From Lachnospiraceae bacterium (lineage in GTDB: Bacteria > Bacillota > Clostridia > Lachnospirales > Lachnospiraceae): a stretch of 32,500 nt of DNA. The stretch covers positions 4,611 through 37,110 of the forward strand of contig JAJQHZ010000123.1 of assembly GCA_021199475.1 (NCBI GenBank), in the 5' to 3' direction. The notes beneath the pieces are model-generated. The model had not been told where the DNA came from. It searched no databases and saw only the letters and a program-made list of their open reading frames with translations. The position numbers and the translations under genes were made by a program. Shown here one piece after another: positions 7,501-15,627 of the stretch; the stretch's first letter is position 1; every line of letters starts with the position of its first letter.

Positions 7501-8316
7501 CTACAGAACAATCTCATCCGCTGCAAATACAGGGCCTTCTTTGCAAATGCGCTTATTTTTTACCTGTGAATGCGCTTCTTTTTCAGCCGATTCACAGACG
7601 CAGGCCAGACACGCGCCGATCCCGCACGCCATCCGCTCTTCCAGTGACAGCCAGCACTCAATGCCATGCTCCAGTGCGTAAGCCTTGACCGCCCGCAGCA
7701 TCGGAGTCGGGCCACAGGCATATAGAACATCCGCCTGCAGCTGATTCTCGCGAATGCAGTCCAATACATTGCCATGCGTGATCGAGCCCTGACCATGGCT
7801 GCGCGTATACGAGGCTGTCAGCGCTTCGCTCTCAGCAGAAAGATACAGCTGTCCATTTGCTGCCAGCTCCTCCGTCAGAAACAGTTCGTCCCGGTATCCG
7901 GCGATGACCTGTACCTTTCCTCTGATCTGCTTCGAAATCTCTACCATCGGCGGAAGGCCGATTCCGCCGCCAATCAGGAAAGCAGTCTTTCCCTCCGGAC
8001 AGCGCTCCAGAGGAAATCCGTTGCCGAGCGGTCCCAGGAGATTCAGTGTATCCCCCGGCTGACAGGCAGCAAATTCCGTGGTTCCCTTTCCGGCAACGCG
8101 ATAAACCAGACGAAGTGCACCCCGTTCTTTGTCCGTTTCGCAAATGCTGATGGGGCGTGGCAGCATCCGTCCGGTGTCGTTACTGTACACGGATACAAAC
8201 TGACCCGGCACAGCGGAGCACGCAATCGACTCCGCCGAAAGCCACATACTGTAGATTTGCTCTGCTATCATCTCCTGCGAGAGGACGACCGCCCGCAGCA
8301 TCGTTTTTTCGCCCAT
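7501..8316 (-). CDS. pyrK: Dihydroorotate dehydrogenase 1B, electron-transfer subunit
   Basis: PyrK carries FAD and a [2Fe-2S] cluster and moves electrons from PyrD to NAD+. The 271-residue product has the FAD-binding motif LPRPISICE with AVPGQFVSVY before it, the nucleotide motif LIGGGIGLPPM, the segment YACGPTPMLRAVKAYA, and a C-terminal cluster with CGIGACLACVC plus a later Cys in KRICKEGPVF, giving four ligands. ATG 8316 has GGTGAAAG just upstream; a GTG nine codons earlier is possible. It lies between pyrF and pyrD on the same strand. The 108-nt gap to pyrF contains a small CGCCTG/CAGGCG hairpin with no T tract. Confidence 0.95.
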   Translation of the reverse strand: MGEKTMLRAVVLSQEMIAEQIYSMWLSAESIACSAVPGQFVSVYSNDTGRMLPRPISICETDKERGALRLVYRVAGKGTTEFAACQPGDTLNLLGPLGNGFPLERCPEGKTAFLIGGGIGLPPMVEISKQIRGKVQVIAGYRDELFLTEELAANGQLYLSAESEALTASYTRSHGQGSITHGNVLDCIRENQLQADVLYACGPTPMLRAVKAYALEHGIECWLSLEERMACGIGACLACVCESAEKEAHSQVKNKRICKEGPVFAADEIVL

Positions 8317-8451
8317 TCTTTCACCTATCCTTCTCCAGCTCACGCGCCTGTGCCATCCCAGATCATTCTCTCTGACGCCTGACAGGCGCCATACGCAGCC
8401 CGCTCCCCAAAAGAAATCCTTTGCTGATCATCCGAACAACACGACTGCGGA

Positions 8452-9435
8452 TTATCTGGCCGCGAGTGCCCGGTCAATGTCCTCGATCATGTCCACGACT
8501 GCGGCACGGCTCGCTTCCGCGAAATGCTCCGGGCCGAAGGAGGCGTATTTATCCTGCTTATACGCGGCGATGATTCCGCGTGAGGAATTGACGATAGCGC
8601 CCAGTCCGTCTTCATTAAAGTATGGCGCCAGGTCCGCGGCCGTTCCGCCCTGCGCTCCATAGCCAGGTACAAGGATAAAGGATTTGGGCATCACGCGCCG
8701 CAGCACCTTCCCCACCTCCGGATAAGTTGCGCCGACAACCGCGCCGACATAGCTGTAGGTCTCACCCATGCAGGAATCAGCCCACTCAGCCACCTTTTCG
8801 CCCACCAGCTCATACAGTGTGCGGGAGCCGCCGTCTTTCTCCGTATGACTGACAGAAAGCGCCGAAGCAGCGTCGGCAGCGTCCTCGATGCGGCGATCCT
8901 GAAATTCTCCGCTTGACGGATTGGAGGTCTTGACCAGAATGAAAATGCCTTTCTTTTCCTCCCTGCACACATCCAGAAATGGCTTGATGCCATCCGTACC
9001 CAGATAGGGGTTCACAGTGGCGAAATCCTCACCAAACGGCGTCAGCTGCTGTGTGCCAACGGTCACCTTCCCTAAATGAGCCGTCGCATATGCAGCAGAT
9101 GTTGAGCCGATGTCTCCGCGCTTGACGTCGCCGATCACAATCAGACCTTTTTCCTTGCAATAATCGATCGTCCGTTTAAACACGGCAAGTCCCGGAAGGC
9201 CAAACTGCTCATACATGGCAATCTGCGGCTTCACCGCCGGAATCAGGTCATAGACCGCGTCGATAATTTTCTTATTATACTGCCAGATGGCCTCAGCAGC
9301 CCCTTCCAGTGTTTCGCCATATTCCGCAAACGCCGCTTTCTTGATCTGCTCCGGAATGTAGTTCAGCATCGGGTCTAATCCCACCACGATTGGCGCATTC
9401 GTCTTTTTGATGTTCTCAATCAGTTTCTGTATCAT
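8452..9435 (-). CDS. pyrF: Orotidine 5'-phosphate decarboxylase, long (type 2) form
   Basis: PyrF makes UMP from OMP, the last step of de novo UMP synthesis. At 327 residues it is longer than the classical E. coli-type enzyme and fits the type 2 subfamily. Visible motifs are PIVVGLDPMLNYIP near the N-terminus, the catalytic KRGDIGSTSAAYA (Asp-Lys network), VNPYLGTDGIKPFL, TSNPSSGEFQ, VGATYPEVGKVLR, and the phosphate loop VPGYGAQGGTAADL with NSSRGIIAAY. The start ATG is preceded by CAGGAGGAAAATGTAA. It is the first gene of the pyr cluster. I saw no PyrR-type attenuator upstream. A possible weak promoter (TAAAAT-like at about 9465) was not convincing. Confidence 0.96.
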   Translation of the reverse strand: MIQKLIENIKKTNAPIVVGLDPMLNYIPEQIKKAAFAEYGETLEGAAEAIWQYNKKIIDAVYDLIPAVKPQIAMYEQFGLPGLAVFKRTIDYCKEKGLIVIGDVKRGDIGSTSAAYATAHLGKVTVGTQQLTPFGEDFATVNPYLGTDGIKPFLDVCREEKKGIFILVKTSNPSSGEFQDRRIEDAADAASALSVSHTEKDGGSRTLYELVGEKVAEWADSCMGETYSYVGAVVGATYPEVGKVLRRVMPKSFILVPGYGAQGGTAADLAPYFNEDGLGAIVNSSRGIIAAYKQDKYASFGPEHFAEASRAAVVDMIEDIDRALAAR

Positions 9436-9561
9436 TTACATTTTCCTCCTGACGATTTTGCATATTTTAGAAGCAGATTTACCGTCTTAAAGCACAGTCA
9501 GACACCGCATACATACAAATCCCGGTATCCTCCGGAACGGTAAAAATTCATAACCAGTTCC

Positions 9562-11946
9562 TTAGTTCTCCCACTTGCTCAAAAACGCTCCGGAGTACTT
9601 CAGCACCCCATTGACTGCGTATGCGCAGAAAAGGCACACAGATGGGAGAACGCCGAATCCCGCGTAGCGGTAGGCCCGGTAGGTCATCCGCGCGGAGCGC
9701 AGCTTGCTGCCGGATTTTCCGGAGGCCGTCAGGCGGTATTTGAGCAGCGGTTCGTTTACTGCAACGGCACACCCATATTTCTTCAAAATACGCAGCCATG
9801 CAATATAGTCCTCATGGCTGTCCTCATGCTCCATCGGAAATTCCCGGGCGACATCCGTCCGAAGCACAACCGAGGAGCAATTGATGCAGTTGTGCAGCAG
9901 CAGCCGCCGATAGGTGATCTTATCCCGAACCGGGATCACATGTCCGGTCAGCGCGCCACCCGGCGTGATCAGTTCGCGCGCAGTCGCACACAGAACCGGT
10001 GCAGTCGCCTGAGATAAAGCGGATGACTGTCCGGCTCCATCCTCTCCCAGCAGCGCAAGCTGCTTTTTTAACTTGTCCGGCTCCCACCAGTCGTCCGCAT
10101 CCAGAAATGCAACGTATCTGCCCTTTGCCATCTGCACGCCGCGGTTGCGGGAGCCCGCTGCTCCGAGGCTTTGCGCATTTTTGTAATAACGGACCCGCCG
10201 AACGGACTGATACTGCTTCACCACAGAATCCAGATTGTCAGGGGAACAGTCGTTGAAGACCAGAATCTCCAGCGGCACCTCCTGAACCAGGGCAGAATCA
10301 ATGGCCTTCTGAATCGTGCCCGCGCATCCGCAGGCCGGTATAATCACCGAGACAAGAGGGACTGCATCGTCCGTAGCCCGGTTCCCCGCCGACCCCGAAT
10401 CTGAAGCAGCAATCCCTGCCTCACCCGCATCCGACGCTCCGGTATCTGCCCTGCCCGCATCCGATAAATCCAGATTTCCCGCTTTCAAATCCGTTTTTCT
10501 GTTCCCAGCTGCTTTTGCATCCATTTTCCCGTTTTCCGGCACGCCCGGTTCCGTCTGCTTTGCGTCCGTTTTTCTCGCGTCTCCGGTGGACGCGGTCTTC
10601 TGCCACTCTTCCACACCCTCGGTATTTTCTTTCTGGAACAGAATCTTTACAGTCGTCGCAATCAGCTGCAGATCCAGCAGGAATGAAAAATTCTCAATGT
10701 AGGTCAGATCAAGCTTCAGCTTGTCATAGGGCTTCGTGTTGTATTTTCCATAGACCTGCGCATAGCCGGTCAGACCCGCTTTCACCTTCAGGCGATAGGA
10801 AAATTCCGGAATCTCTTTCTCGTATTCCGCGGCAATCTCCGGGCGCTCCGGGCGCGGTCCCACCAGAGACATATCCCCGGCAAGAATGTTCAGAAGCTGC
10901 GGCAGCTCATCAAAATGGATGTTGCGCAGTACCTTCCCGACCGGCGTGATACGGCTGTCGCCCTTCGCGGCCAGGCGTGCGCCCTGTTTTTCCGAATCGA
11001 CGCGCATGCTGCGGAATTTAAAGACCATGAAGACCTTTCCATCCTTCGTCAGGCGCTTCTGACGGTAAAAGACAGGACCGCCGTCATAGCCCTTAATCAA
11101 AGCGGCAATCACCAAAAACAGCGGCAGCAGAATCACCAGTGCCACCGCTGATACTACTACATCAAAAACCCGCTTGATTGCCTGCTGCTCCACCGTCAGT
11201 CCCCGGTTCCGGAACAGAAGCAGCGGTGTGTCGAACATATTAATCTCTTCGGAACTCATGATCATGATATCCGAAATCTTTGGCTGGCAATAGCACCGGA
11301 TATCATGCTCAAAGCAAAACTTCAGAAAGAGGTTGCGCTCATGGGACGGAATGTCACAGATCATCACCGCCTGATGCTTCAGAATCTCTTTTTCAATCGC
11401 CTCAATCCCCCGATCCAGAGAGATCGTTCCCTGAATGACGTATTTATCCTTGCGTTTTTTCATCTTTTCAATCAGGGACTTCGGGCTGGCCTTTCCGTAA
11501 ATCAGCAGAATCGCGTGCGGAGGATAAATCCGCACATAAATCCAGCGCATGAAAAGCACCCACAGAATCACCGCCACCAGATTCACCGCGCACACACGCA
11601 GCATTGGCCCGATGTGTTCCAGGAATCTCCACCGGCCGATCAAGGCCAGCTGAACATATACAATTGCATTCACAATCAATACGGAAAAAATCTGTGAGAG
11701 CAGGACATCCAGCACCCTCTGATATCCCACCTTGAAGGCAGAAAAGAGCTTCGAAACGACGACCACCAGAAATGCGTACAGCGAAAGAAGGGCCAGATGG
11801 CCCCAAAAGCTGTATCTTCTTCCGATGACGTCTTTGAAATGATAATCATGAAACCAGGCGTACGCAAATACCGCTGTCTGGATCGCCACGATCAATACAG
11901 AAGCCAGAAACATAATCAGTCTCTTGTATTGTTCCCTTTTCTTCAT
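9562..11946 (-). CDS. Fusion: polyprenyl-phosphate sugar-1-phosphate transferase plus GT2 glycosyltransferase
   Basis: The first about 445 of 794 residues match initiating glycosylphosphotransferases (WcaJ/CpsE-like), which load a sugar-phosphate onto undecaprenyl phosphate: several N-terminal membrane helices, a central Rossmann-like region, then a further helix (VVSAVALVILLPLFLVIAAL) and the catalytic domain with GGPVFYRQKR, FKFRSMR, DELPQLLNILAGDMSLVGPRPE and KAGLTGYAQVYGKYNT. Residues about 449-530 form an Ala/Gly/Asp/Lys-rich linker. From about 531 a GT-A family 2 domain begins VSVIIPACGCAGTIQKAID and carries FLDADDWWEPDKL. Two hydrophobic segments near the end suggest membrane attachment. 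ATG 11946 was preferred (GGGGAA upstream), although TTG 11973 is in frame. The gene ends the cdaA-cdaR-HPr run. It probably starts a surface glycan and may add the second sugar. Confidence 0.85.
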   Translation of the reverse strand: MKKREQYKRLIMFLASVLIVAIQTAVFAYAWFHDYHFKDVIGRRYSFWGHLALLSLYAFLVVVVSKLFSAFKVGYQRVLDVLLSQIFSVLIVNAIVYVQLALIGRWRFLEHIGPMLRVCAVNLVAVILWVLFMRWIYVRIYPPHAILLIYGKASPKSLIEKMKKRKDKYVIQGTISLDRGIEAIEKEILKHQAVMICDIPSHERNLFLKFCFEHDIRCYCQPKISDIMIMSSEEINMFDTPLLLFRNRGLTVEQQAIKRVFDVVVSAVALVILLPLFLVIAALIKGYDGGPVFYRQKRLTKDGKVFMVFKFRSMRVDSEKQGARLAAKGDSRITPVGKVLRNIHFDELPQLLNILAGDMSLVGPRPERPEIAAEYEKEIPEFSYRLKVKAGLTGYAQVYGKYNTKPYDKLKLDLTYIENFSFLLDLQLIATTVKILFQKENTEGVEEWQKTASTGDARKTDAKQTEPGVPENGKMDAKAAGNRKTDLKAGNLDLSDAGRADTGASDAGEAGIAASDSGSAGNRATDDAVPLVSVIIPACGCAGTIQKAIDSALVQEVPLEILVFNDCSPDNLDSVVKQYQSVRRVRYYKNAQSLGAAGSRNRGVQMAKGRYVAFLDADDWWEPDKLKKQLALLGEDGAGQSSALSQATAPVLCATARELITPGGALTGHVIPVRDKITYRRLLLHNCINCSSVVLRTDVAREFPMEHEDSHEDYIAWLRILKKYGCAVAVNEPLLKYRLTASGKSGSKLRSARMTYRAYRYAGFGVLPSVCLFCAYAVNGVLKYSGAFLSKWEN

Positions 11947-12018
11947 GAAGTGCGAAATTCCCCTTTCCGGCAAACCGCAGGATCCTGCCCTTTTGCCGCT
12001 TGCGCCAAAAATGACATA

Positions 12019-12276
12019 TTATCCATTCAGACCATAGATGAACGCAGAAATCCGCTCTGCTGCCTCTTCCTCGTCCGGGCCCTCAAAGGTCATGACAATC
12101 TCATCACCGCACTGCACACAGGCGCTCAAAACGCTCAGCAGGCTTTTCGCATTGAATTCCCGGTCTCTGAAATGAATCAGAATCTTTGACTCATACTCCA
12201 TCGCAAGTGTACACAATTCCCCGGCCGGACGTAAATGGAGACCCAGCTCATTTTTTACCGTCATTCTTCTCTCCAT
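12019..12276 (-). CDS. HPr-family phosphocarrier-like protein
   Basis: The 85-residue protein keeps the HPr fold pattern: NELGLHLRPA holds the His that accepts phosphate from Enzyme I, and NAKSLLSVLSACVQCGDEI holds the Ser region phosphorylated by HPr kinase in Firmicutes. The residue after the catalytic His is Leu where PTS HPr usually has Ala, and two Cys occur in the regulatory loop, so this may be a specialised regulatory paralogue (Crh-like role) rather than the main PTS carrier. GGAGGA lies about ten bases before ATG 12276; a second ATG four codons later is possible. cdaR stops five bases upstream and the ribosome binding site overlaps its end, suggesting translational coupling. Confidence 0.82.
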   Translation of the reverse strand: MERRMTVKNELGLHLRPAGELCTLAMEYESKILIHFRDREFNAKSLLSVLSACVQCGDEIVMTFEGPDEEEAAERISAFIYGLNG

Positions 12277-12281
12277 CCGAT

Positions 12282-13607
12282 TTATTCCTCCGTTGATGCC
12301 TCAATCTGTTCAGACTCTGCCGCGTTTACCATCAGTGTCACATCCGACACCAGCGTATATCCGTCCGGCAGCTCTATTTCCACCGGTATCTCGTAATCGC
12401 CCGGCTCCGTGCACACAGACAGATCTATGGTCGCTGTAATCTCACCAGACGTGATCGTACTCTCTCCATCCTCTGCACGGACCGTCACCGAAATCATATC
12501 CGCCGGCGAAAAGGTCAGAACCATATCGTCCGGTCGATTCTGCACAACGAGCTCCGAAAGTGCAAGCTGCACCGTCTGGTCATCGCGCCGCTCCACCTGA
12601 ATCGTAACGGATATCACAGAATCCACACCCGAGGCAAGCCGAACATTTTCAAGCGCCCCGATGGTCTCCGTCAGATCTACCTCCTGCGTATAGGTCTCGG
12701 TGGCCCCCGCTACCGAAACGGGTGTACTCACCGCAATCTCCGTGATTTCCGCGAGCGCCTCCGTCGTGCCGACCAGGTTCACCGTAGATGGCACCGTCGT
12801 CACAGAAGTCACCTCGTAGCCGCTCGTCGGGCTCCCGCTCGTCTCAATCACGATCGGTACCTCATACTTCACTTCCCACAGCACCACGTTTACCGATACC
12901 GTATTGTCAGAAAGCAGCACTCCGGAAGAATCCTTGATCTGCAGACGGCTCATCTGCGTTTCACTCAGCGTGTCTCCATTCTTATCGGATATCGTCAGGG
13001 TCGAGCTGATCCGCTGATCCGTTGAAATGCCATCTACTGACACGGACGCCGTCACCTGCCCGATACGCTCCAGAAGGCTCTCCGGACCCGCAAGCTGCAC
13101 CGTCTTTCCCTCTACGACCTCGGTCGTGCCGACCTCATATCCGGTCTCCGGGGTTCCCGTCGTCTCTACCGTCACTACAAATTCGCTTTCGACAATCTGT
13201 TCCAGCTCTACCTTCATCGAAGACGGCACGACCGTAATCTCATCCAGCGTGACCGCGGAATTGCTGCAGGTCACCGTAAGAGGCACCGTATTCATCTCCG
13301 TCAGATTTTCCATATCCGCTATGACCGTAAAATCCGACGCAGACAGGCTTTCCAGCACCCTCCTGCGCTTTGTCACCTTAATCGTAACCGAGTCGTCAGA
13401 GACAATATCAAATGCCTTGTCAATCTCTGTCACACTGTCCTCATTGATAATCTCTATTTTTATATCCCGAAACAGCTTGGATTTGGTAGGGTTGTCAACA
13501 TTCGCCACCACCAGCCAGATCAGAAACGCCACGCCCACGGACAGCAGCTTCAGCCCCAGGTTCCTGCTCAGCCGTTTCGGAATCCTTAAGCGTATCTTAT
13601 GCTTCAT
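12282..13607 (-). CDS. cdaR: CdaR (YbbR-domain) regulator of the diadenylate cyclase
   Basis: CdaR is a membrane-anchored extracytoplasmic protein that binds and modulates CdaA. The 441-residue product has a basic N-terminus, one membrane helix (LKLLSVGVAFLIWLVVANVD) and then several YbbR-type repeats, recognisable from recurring pieces such as VVPSSMKVELEQIVE, TGTPETGYEV, VQLAGPESLLERIGQV and SGSPTSGYEVTSVTTVPSTV, LVGTTEALAEI. It ends in an acidic tail (ESEQIEASTEE). ATG 13607 overlaps the last bases of cdaA by 11 nt, which is why I prefer it to the longer frame; it implies coupling. Confidence 0.93.
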   Translation of the reverse strand: MKHKIRLRIPKRLSRNLGLKLLSVGVAFLIWLVVANVDNPTKSKLFRDIKIEIINEDSVTEIDKAFDIVSDDSVTIKVTKRRRVLESLSASDFTVIADMENLTEMNTVPLTVTCSNSAVTLDEITVVPSSMKVELEQIVESEFVVTVETTGTPETGYEVGTTEVVEGKTVQLAGPESLLERIGQVTASVSVDGISTDQRISSTLTISDKNGDTLSETQMSRLQIKDSSGVLLSDNTVSVNVVLWEVKYEVPIVIETSGSPTSGYEVTSVTTVPSTVNLVGTTEALAEITEIAVSTPVSVAGATETYTQEVDLTETIGALENVRLASGVDSVISVTIQVERRDDQTVQLALSELVVQNRPDDMVLTFSPADMISVTVRAEDGESTITSGEITATIDLSVCTEPGDYEIPVEIELPDGYTLVSDVTLMVNAAESEQIEASTEE

Positions 13608-14475
13608 TCTTCGCCCGCCCTTTCCAGAACCTGAATTTTCTGGGAGCAACTGATTTGTTCTGCAGGATCTCCAGCTGCTGTTTCAGCTCTTCCGACGAGA
13701 TCCCATGCTTCAGCTCGCCCTTATAAGCGACAGAAATCGCCCCCGTCTCCTCCGAGACGATGACGGTCTTTGAATCTGTCTCCTCGCTGATACCGACTCC
13801 CGCGCGATGTCTGGTGCCCAATGCCTTATTGAGCATCATATTATCAGACAGCGGGAGATAGCAGGTAGCCGCCGTAATGCGGTTCCCTTTGATAATCACA
13901 GCGCCGTCGTGAAGCGGCGTGTTGTGTTCAAAAATATTGATCAGCAGCTGGCTCGTCACAATCGAGTCCAGCATAATCCCCGTCCGCTCATACTCCTCCA
14001 GACGGGTATTCTGCTCAATGACAATCAGCGCGCCCGTCTTTACCTTGCTCATCTCGACGGATGCATTCACAATCTCATTAATCGTCTTATCGCTGAATCG
14101 CTCCGACACGTTCTTATCACTGTCGCCAAACTGAAACAGGCCGGAAAAAAACGGCCTCTCTCCGAGCCGCTCCAACGCCCTGCGGATCTCCGGGTGAAAC
14201 ACAACAACCGCGGCAGTAATCGCAATATCGACGATCCGGTTCACCAGATACATCAGCGTGGTCATCTGCAGCAGATAGACCAGGGCGATGCACCCCGCCA
14301 GAATCGCCATACCCTTCAGCAGGCTCCAGGCCCGTGTGTTCTGTATCCAAAGCAGGAGATTGTAAACGAGAAACGCTAAAATCAGAATCTCAAGAACATC
14401 TGTGACCGTAATCGATACGGTCGGTATTGTCAGCCATGACAGATTGTCACTCAGCCAAAAAAGAATATTGTTCAT
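13597..14475 (-). CDS. cdaA: Diadenylate cyclase CdaA
   Basis: CdaA makes cyclic di-AMP from two ATP and is the housekeeping cyclase of many Firmicutes. The 292-residue product has three N-terminal membrane helices (LEILILAFLVYNLLLWI; a second around AILAGCIALVYLL; a third near IVDIAITAAVVVF) and the DAC domain with the catalytic motifs DGAVII (about residue 190) and RHRAGVG (about 222), plus the downstream SEETGAISVAYKG. The C-terminus is basic. ATG 14475 follows AGGGGAGCGTAGA. cdaR overlaps its 3' end. Lachnospiraceae-type genomes often place glmM next; here HPr and a glycan enzyme follow instead. Confidence 0.96.
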   Translation of the reverse strand: MNNILFWLSDNLSWLTIPTVSITVTDVLEILILAFLVYNLLLWIQNTRAWSLLKGMAILAGCIALVYLLQMTTLMYLVNRIVDIAITAAVVVFHPEIRRALERLGERPFFSGLFQFGDSDKNVSERFSDKTINEIVNASVEMSKVKTGALIVIEQNTRLEEYERTGIMLDSIVTSQLLINIFEHNTPLHDGAVIIKGNRITAATCYLPLSDNMMLNKALGTRHRAGVGISEETDSKTVIVSEETGAISVAYKGELKHGISSEELKQQLEILQNKSVAPRKFRFWKGRAKNEA

Positions 14476-14513
14476 TCTACGCTCCCCTCTTGCTCCCCTG
14501 ATGGTGCTTTCTC

Positions 14514-14541
14514 AGTATAGCACAGATTTCGTGTCATGCAA
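14514..14541 (-). promoter_or_regulatory. Candidate promoter of the cdaA-cdaR operon
   Basis: Minus-strand TTGCAT (14541-14536), 16-nt spacer, TATACT (14519-14514), about 40 nt before the cdaA start. The -10 matches five of six consensus positions. Confidence 0.6.
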
Positions 14542-14640
14542 ACTTTTTCCCAAACTTTTTTTCTTTTGTATAGTCCGCCTTTTCCGCAAAAGGCACCCAT
14601 GGGGCCATGGAACCCGTTTACTGATTTTTCTTTTCATACA

Positions 14641-15432
14641 TCACATCCGTGTCTGGTCCCTGATCCGGGGCTTTGCTCTGTCTGGCACAGATGAGGCATG
14701 CCGCTTCCCTTTTCCGGTACAGATGGTCAGGAAATAAATCTGCCGGACTCCCGCATCCCGCAGCGCCCGGGCCGCCTCGTCCATCGTGCTTCCGGTCGTG
14801 TAGACATCGTCAATCAGCAGGACCCTTTCCTGTGAAGGCTCCGGCATCCGCACCGCAAAGCTCCCCTTCAGGTTCTGCAGCCGTTCCCTCCGATTCAATT
14901 CCTTCTGATTTCCCGTATAGCGAATACAGCGAAGCAGCTTTTTGTCACAGGGAATCCCGGTCAGACGGCTGATCCGAACCGCAAGAAGCTCTGACTGGTT
15001 ATACCCGCGCGTGGCACGTTTTTTCCAGTGCATTGGAACCGGCACGATCACCTGCGGGTGCCAGAGCTCTAAGCAGCGCTGCCCTGCCCGCACCATTGCC
15101 TCCGCGTAAAAATCCAGATAATCACGGCGGTTCTGAAATTTCATCCGGTAAACGCTGTGCCGCAGTGCTCCGGAATAGGCAAACGCCGCCCTTCCCTGGT
15201 CAAACAGGTGCCGGGTCCGCATGCAGTCCTCGCAATACTCCGACTCCTCTCTCGCAAGCGGCTTGCCGCATTTCATGCACGCGGGCTCCGAAATCCACGG
15301 CAGAGAGGGGCGGCAGGACTCGCACACCAGATTATATTGTGCGCTTCGCGCGGGGCGGATCTGGTCGCAAAGAGGACACCGCGGCGGGTATAAAAGCCGA
15401 ACCGCTGTGTCGCCAATTTTTCGCGCTGCCAT
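14641..15432 (-). CDS. ComF-family phosphoribosyltransferase-like protein
   Basis: ComF proteins are needed for late steps of DNA uptake in transformable bacteria, and relatives occur widely in non-transformable ones. The 263-residue product has N-terminal zinc-ribbon cysteines (CPLC, CESC, CMKC, CEDC), a central region PVPMHWKKRATRGYNQSELLA and the phosphoribosyltransferase motif VLLIDDVYTTGSTMDEAARAL. I prefer ATG 15432 (AAAGGAAAC upstream), which leaves 19 residues before the first Cys pair; ATG 15459 or a still earlier start are possible. It lies downstream of recD2 on the same strand, a pairing that fits DNA processing. Confidence 0.88.
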   Translation of the reverse strand: MAARKIGDTAVRLLYPPRCPLCDQIRPARSAQYNLVCESCRPSLPWISEPACMKCGKPLAREESEYCEDCMRTRHLFDQGRAAFAYSGALRHSVYRMKFQNRRDYLDFYAEAMVRAGQRCLELWHPQVIVPVPMHWKKRATRGYNQSELLAVRISRLTGIPCDKKLLRCIRYTGNQKELNRRERLQNLKGSFAVRMPEPSQERVLLIDDVYTTGSTMDEAARALRDAGVRQIYFLTICTGKGKRHASSVPDRAKPRIRDQTRM

Positions 15433-15627
15433 GTTTCCTTTTTCTTTCTTTATTCTCATGTCCTTATCGAACGTTTCCCGGGGTTCGACTGACATATTCT
15501 GTTCAAATCATCTTTATGCTTCTGACCGCCCGCATTGCAGGTGCACCTGTGTCTGTTACATCCGTCTGTCATGCGCAAATCAGATAATACCGGCTTTTCA
15601 TGATCGAAAGCTACGTCTGCACCAGCT

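Noticed and set aside
7397-7681. Plus-strand frame over the 19-nt repeat and pyrK end
   Set aside because: Repeat-derived, antisense to pyrK, without a binding site.
9436-9561. PyrR-type attenuator before pyrF
   Set aside because: No antiterminator/terminator pair with a T tract was seen.
14590-14616. Terminator after comF built on CCATGG repeats
   Set aside because: Only five clean pairs plus mismatches and a short TTTT; too weak to list as a feature.
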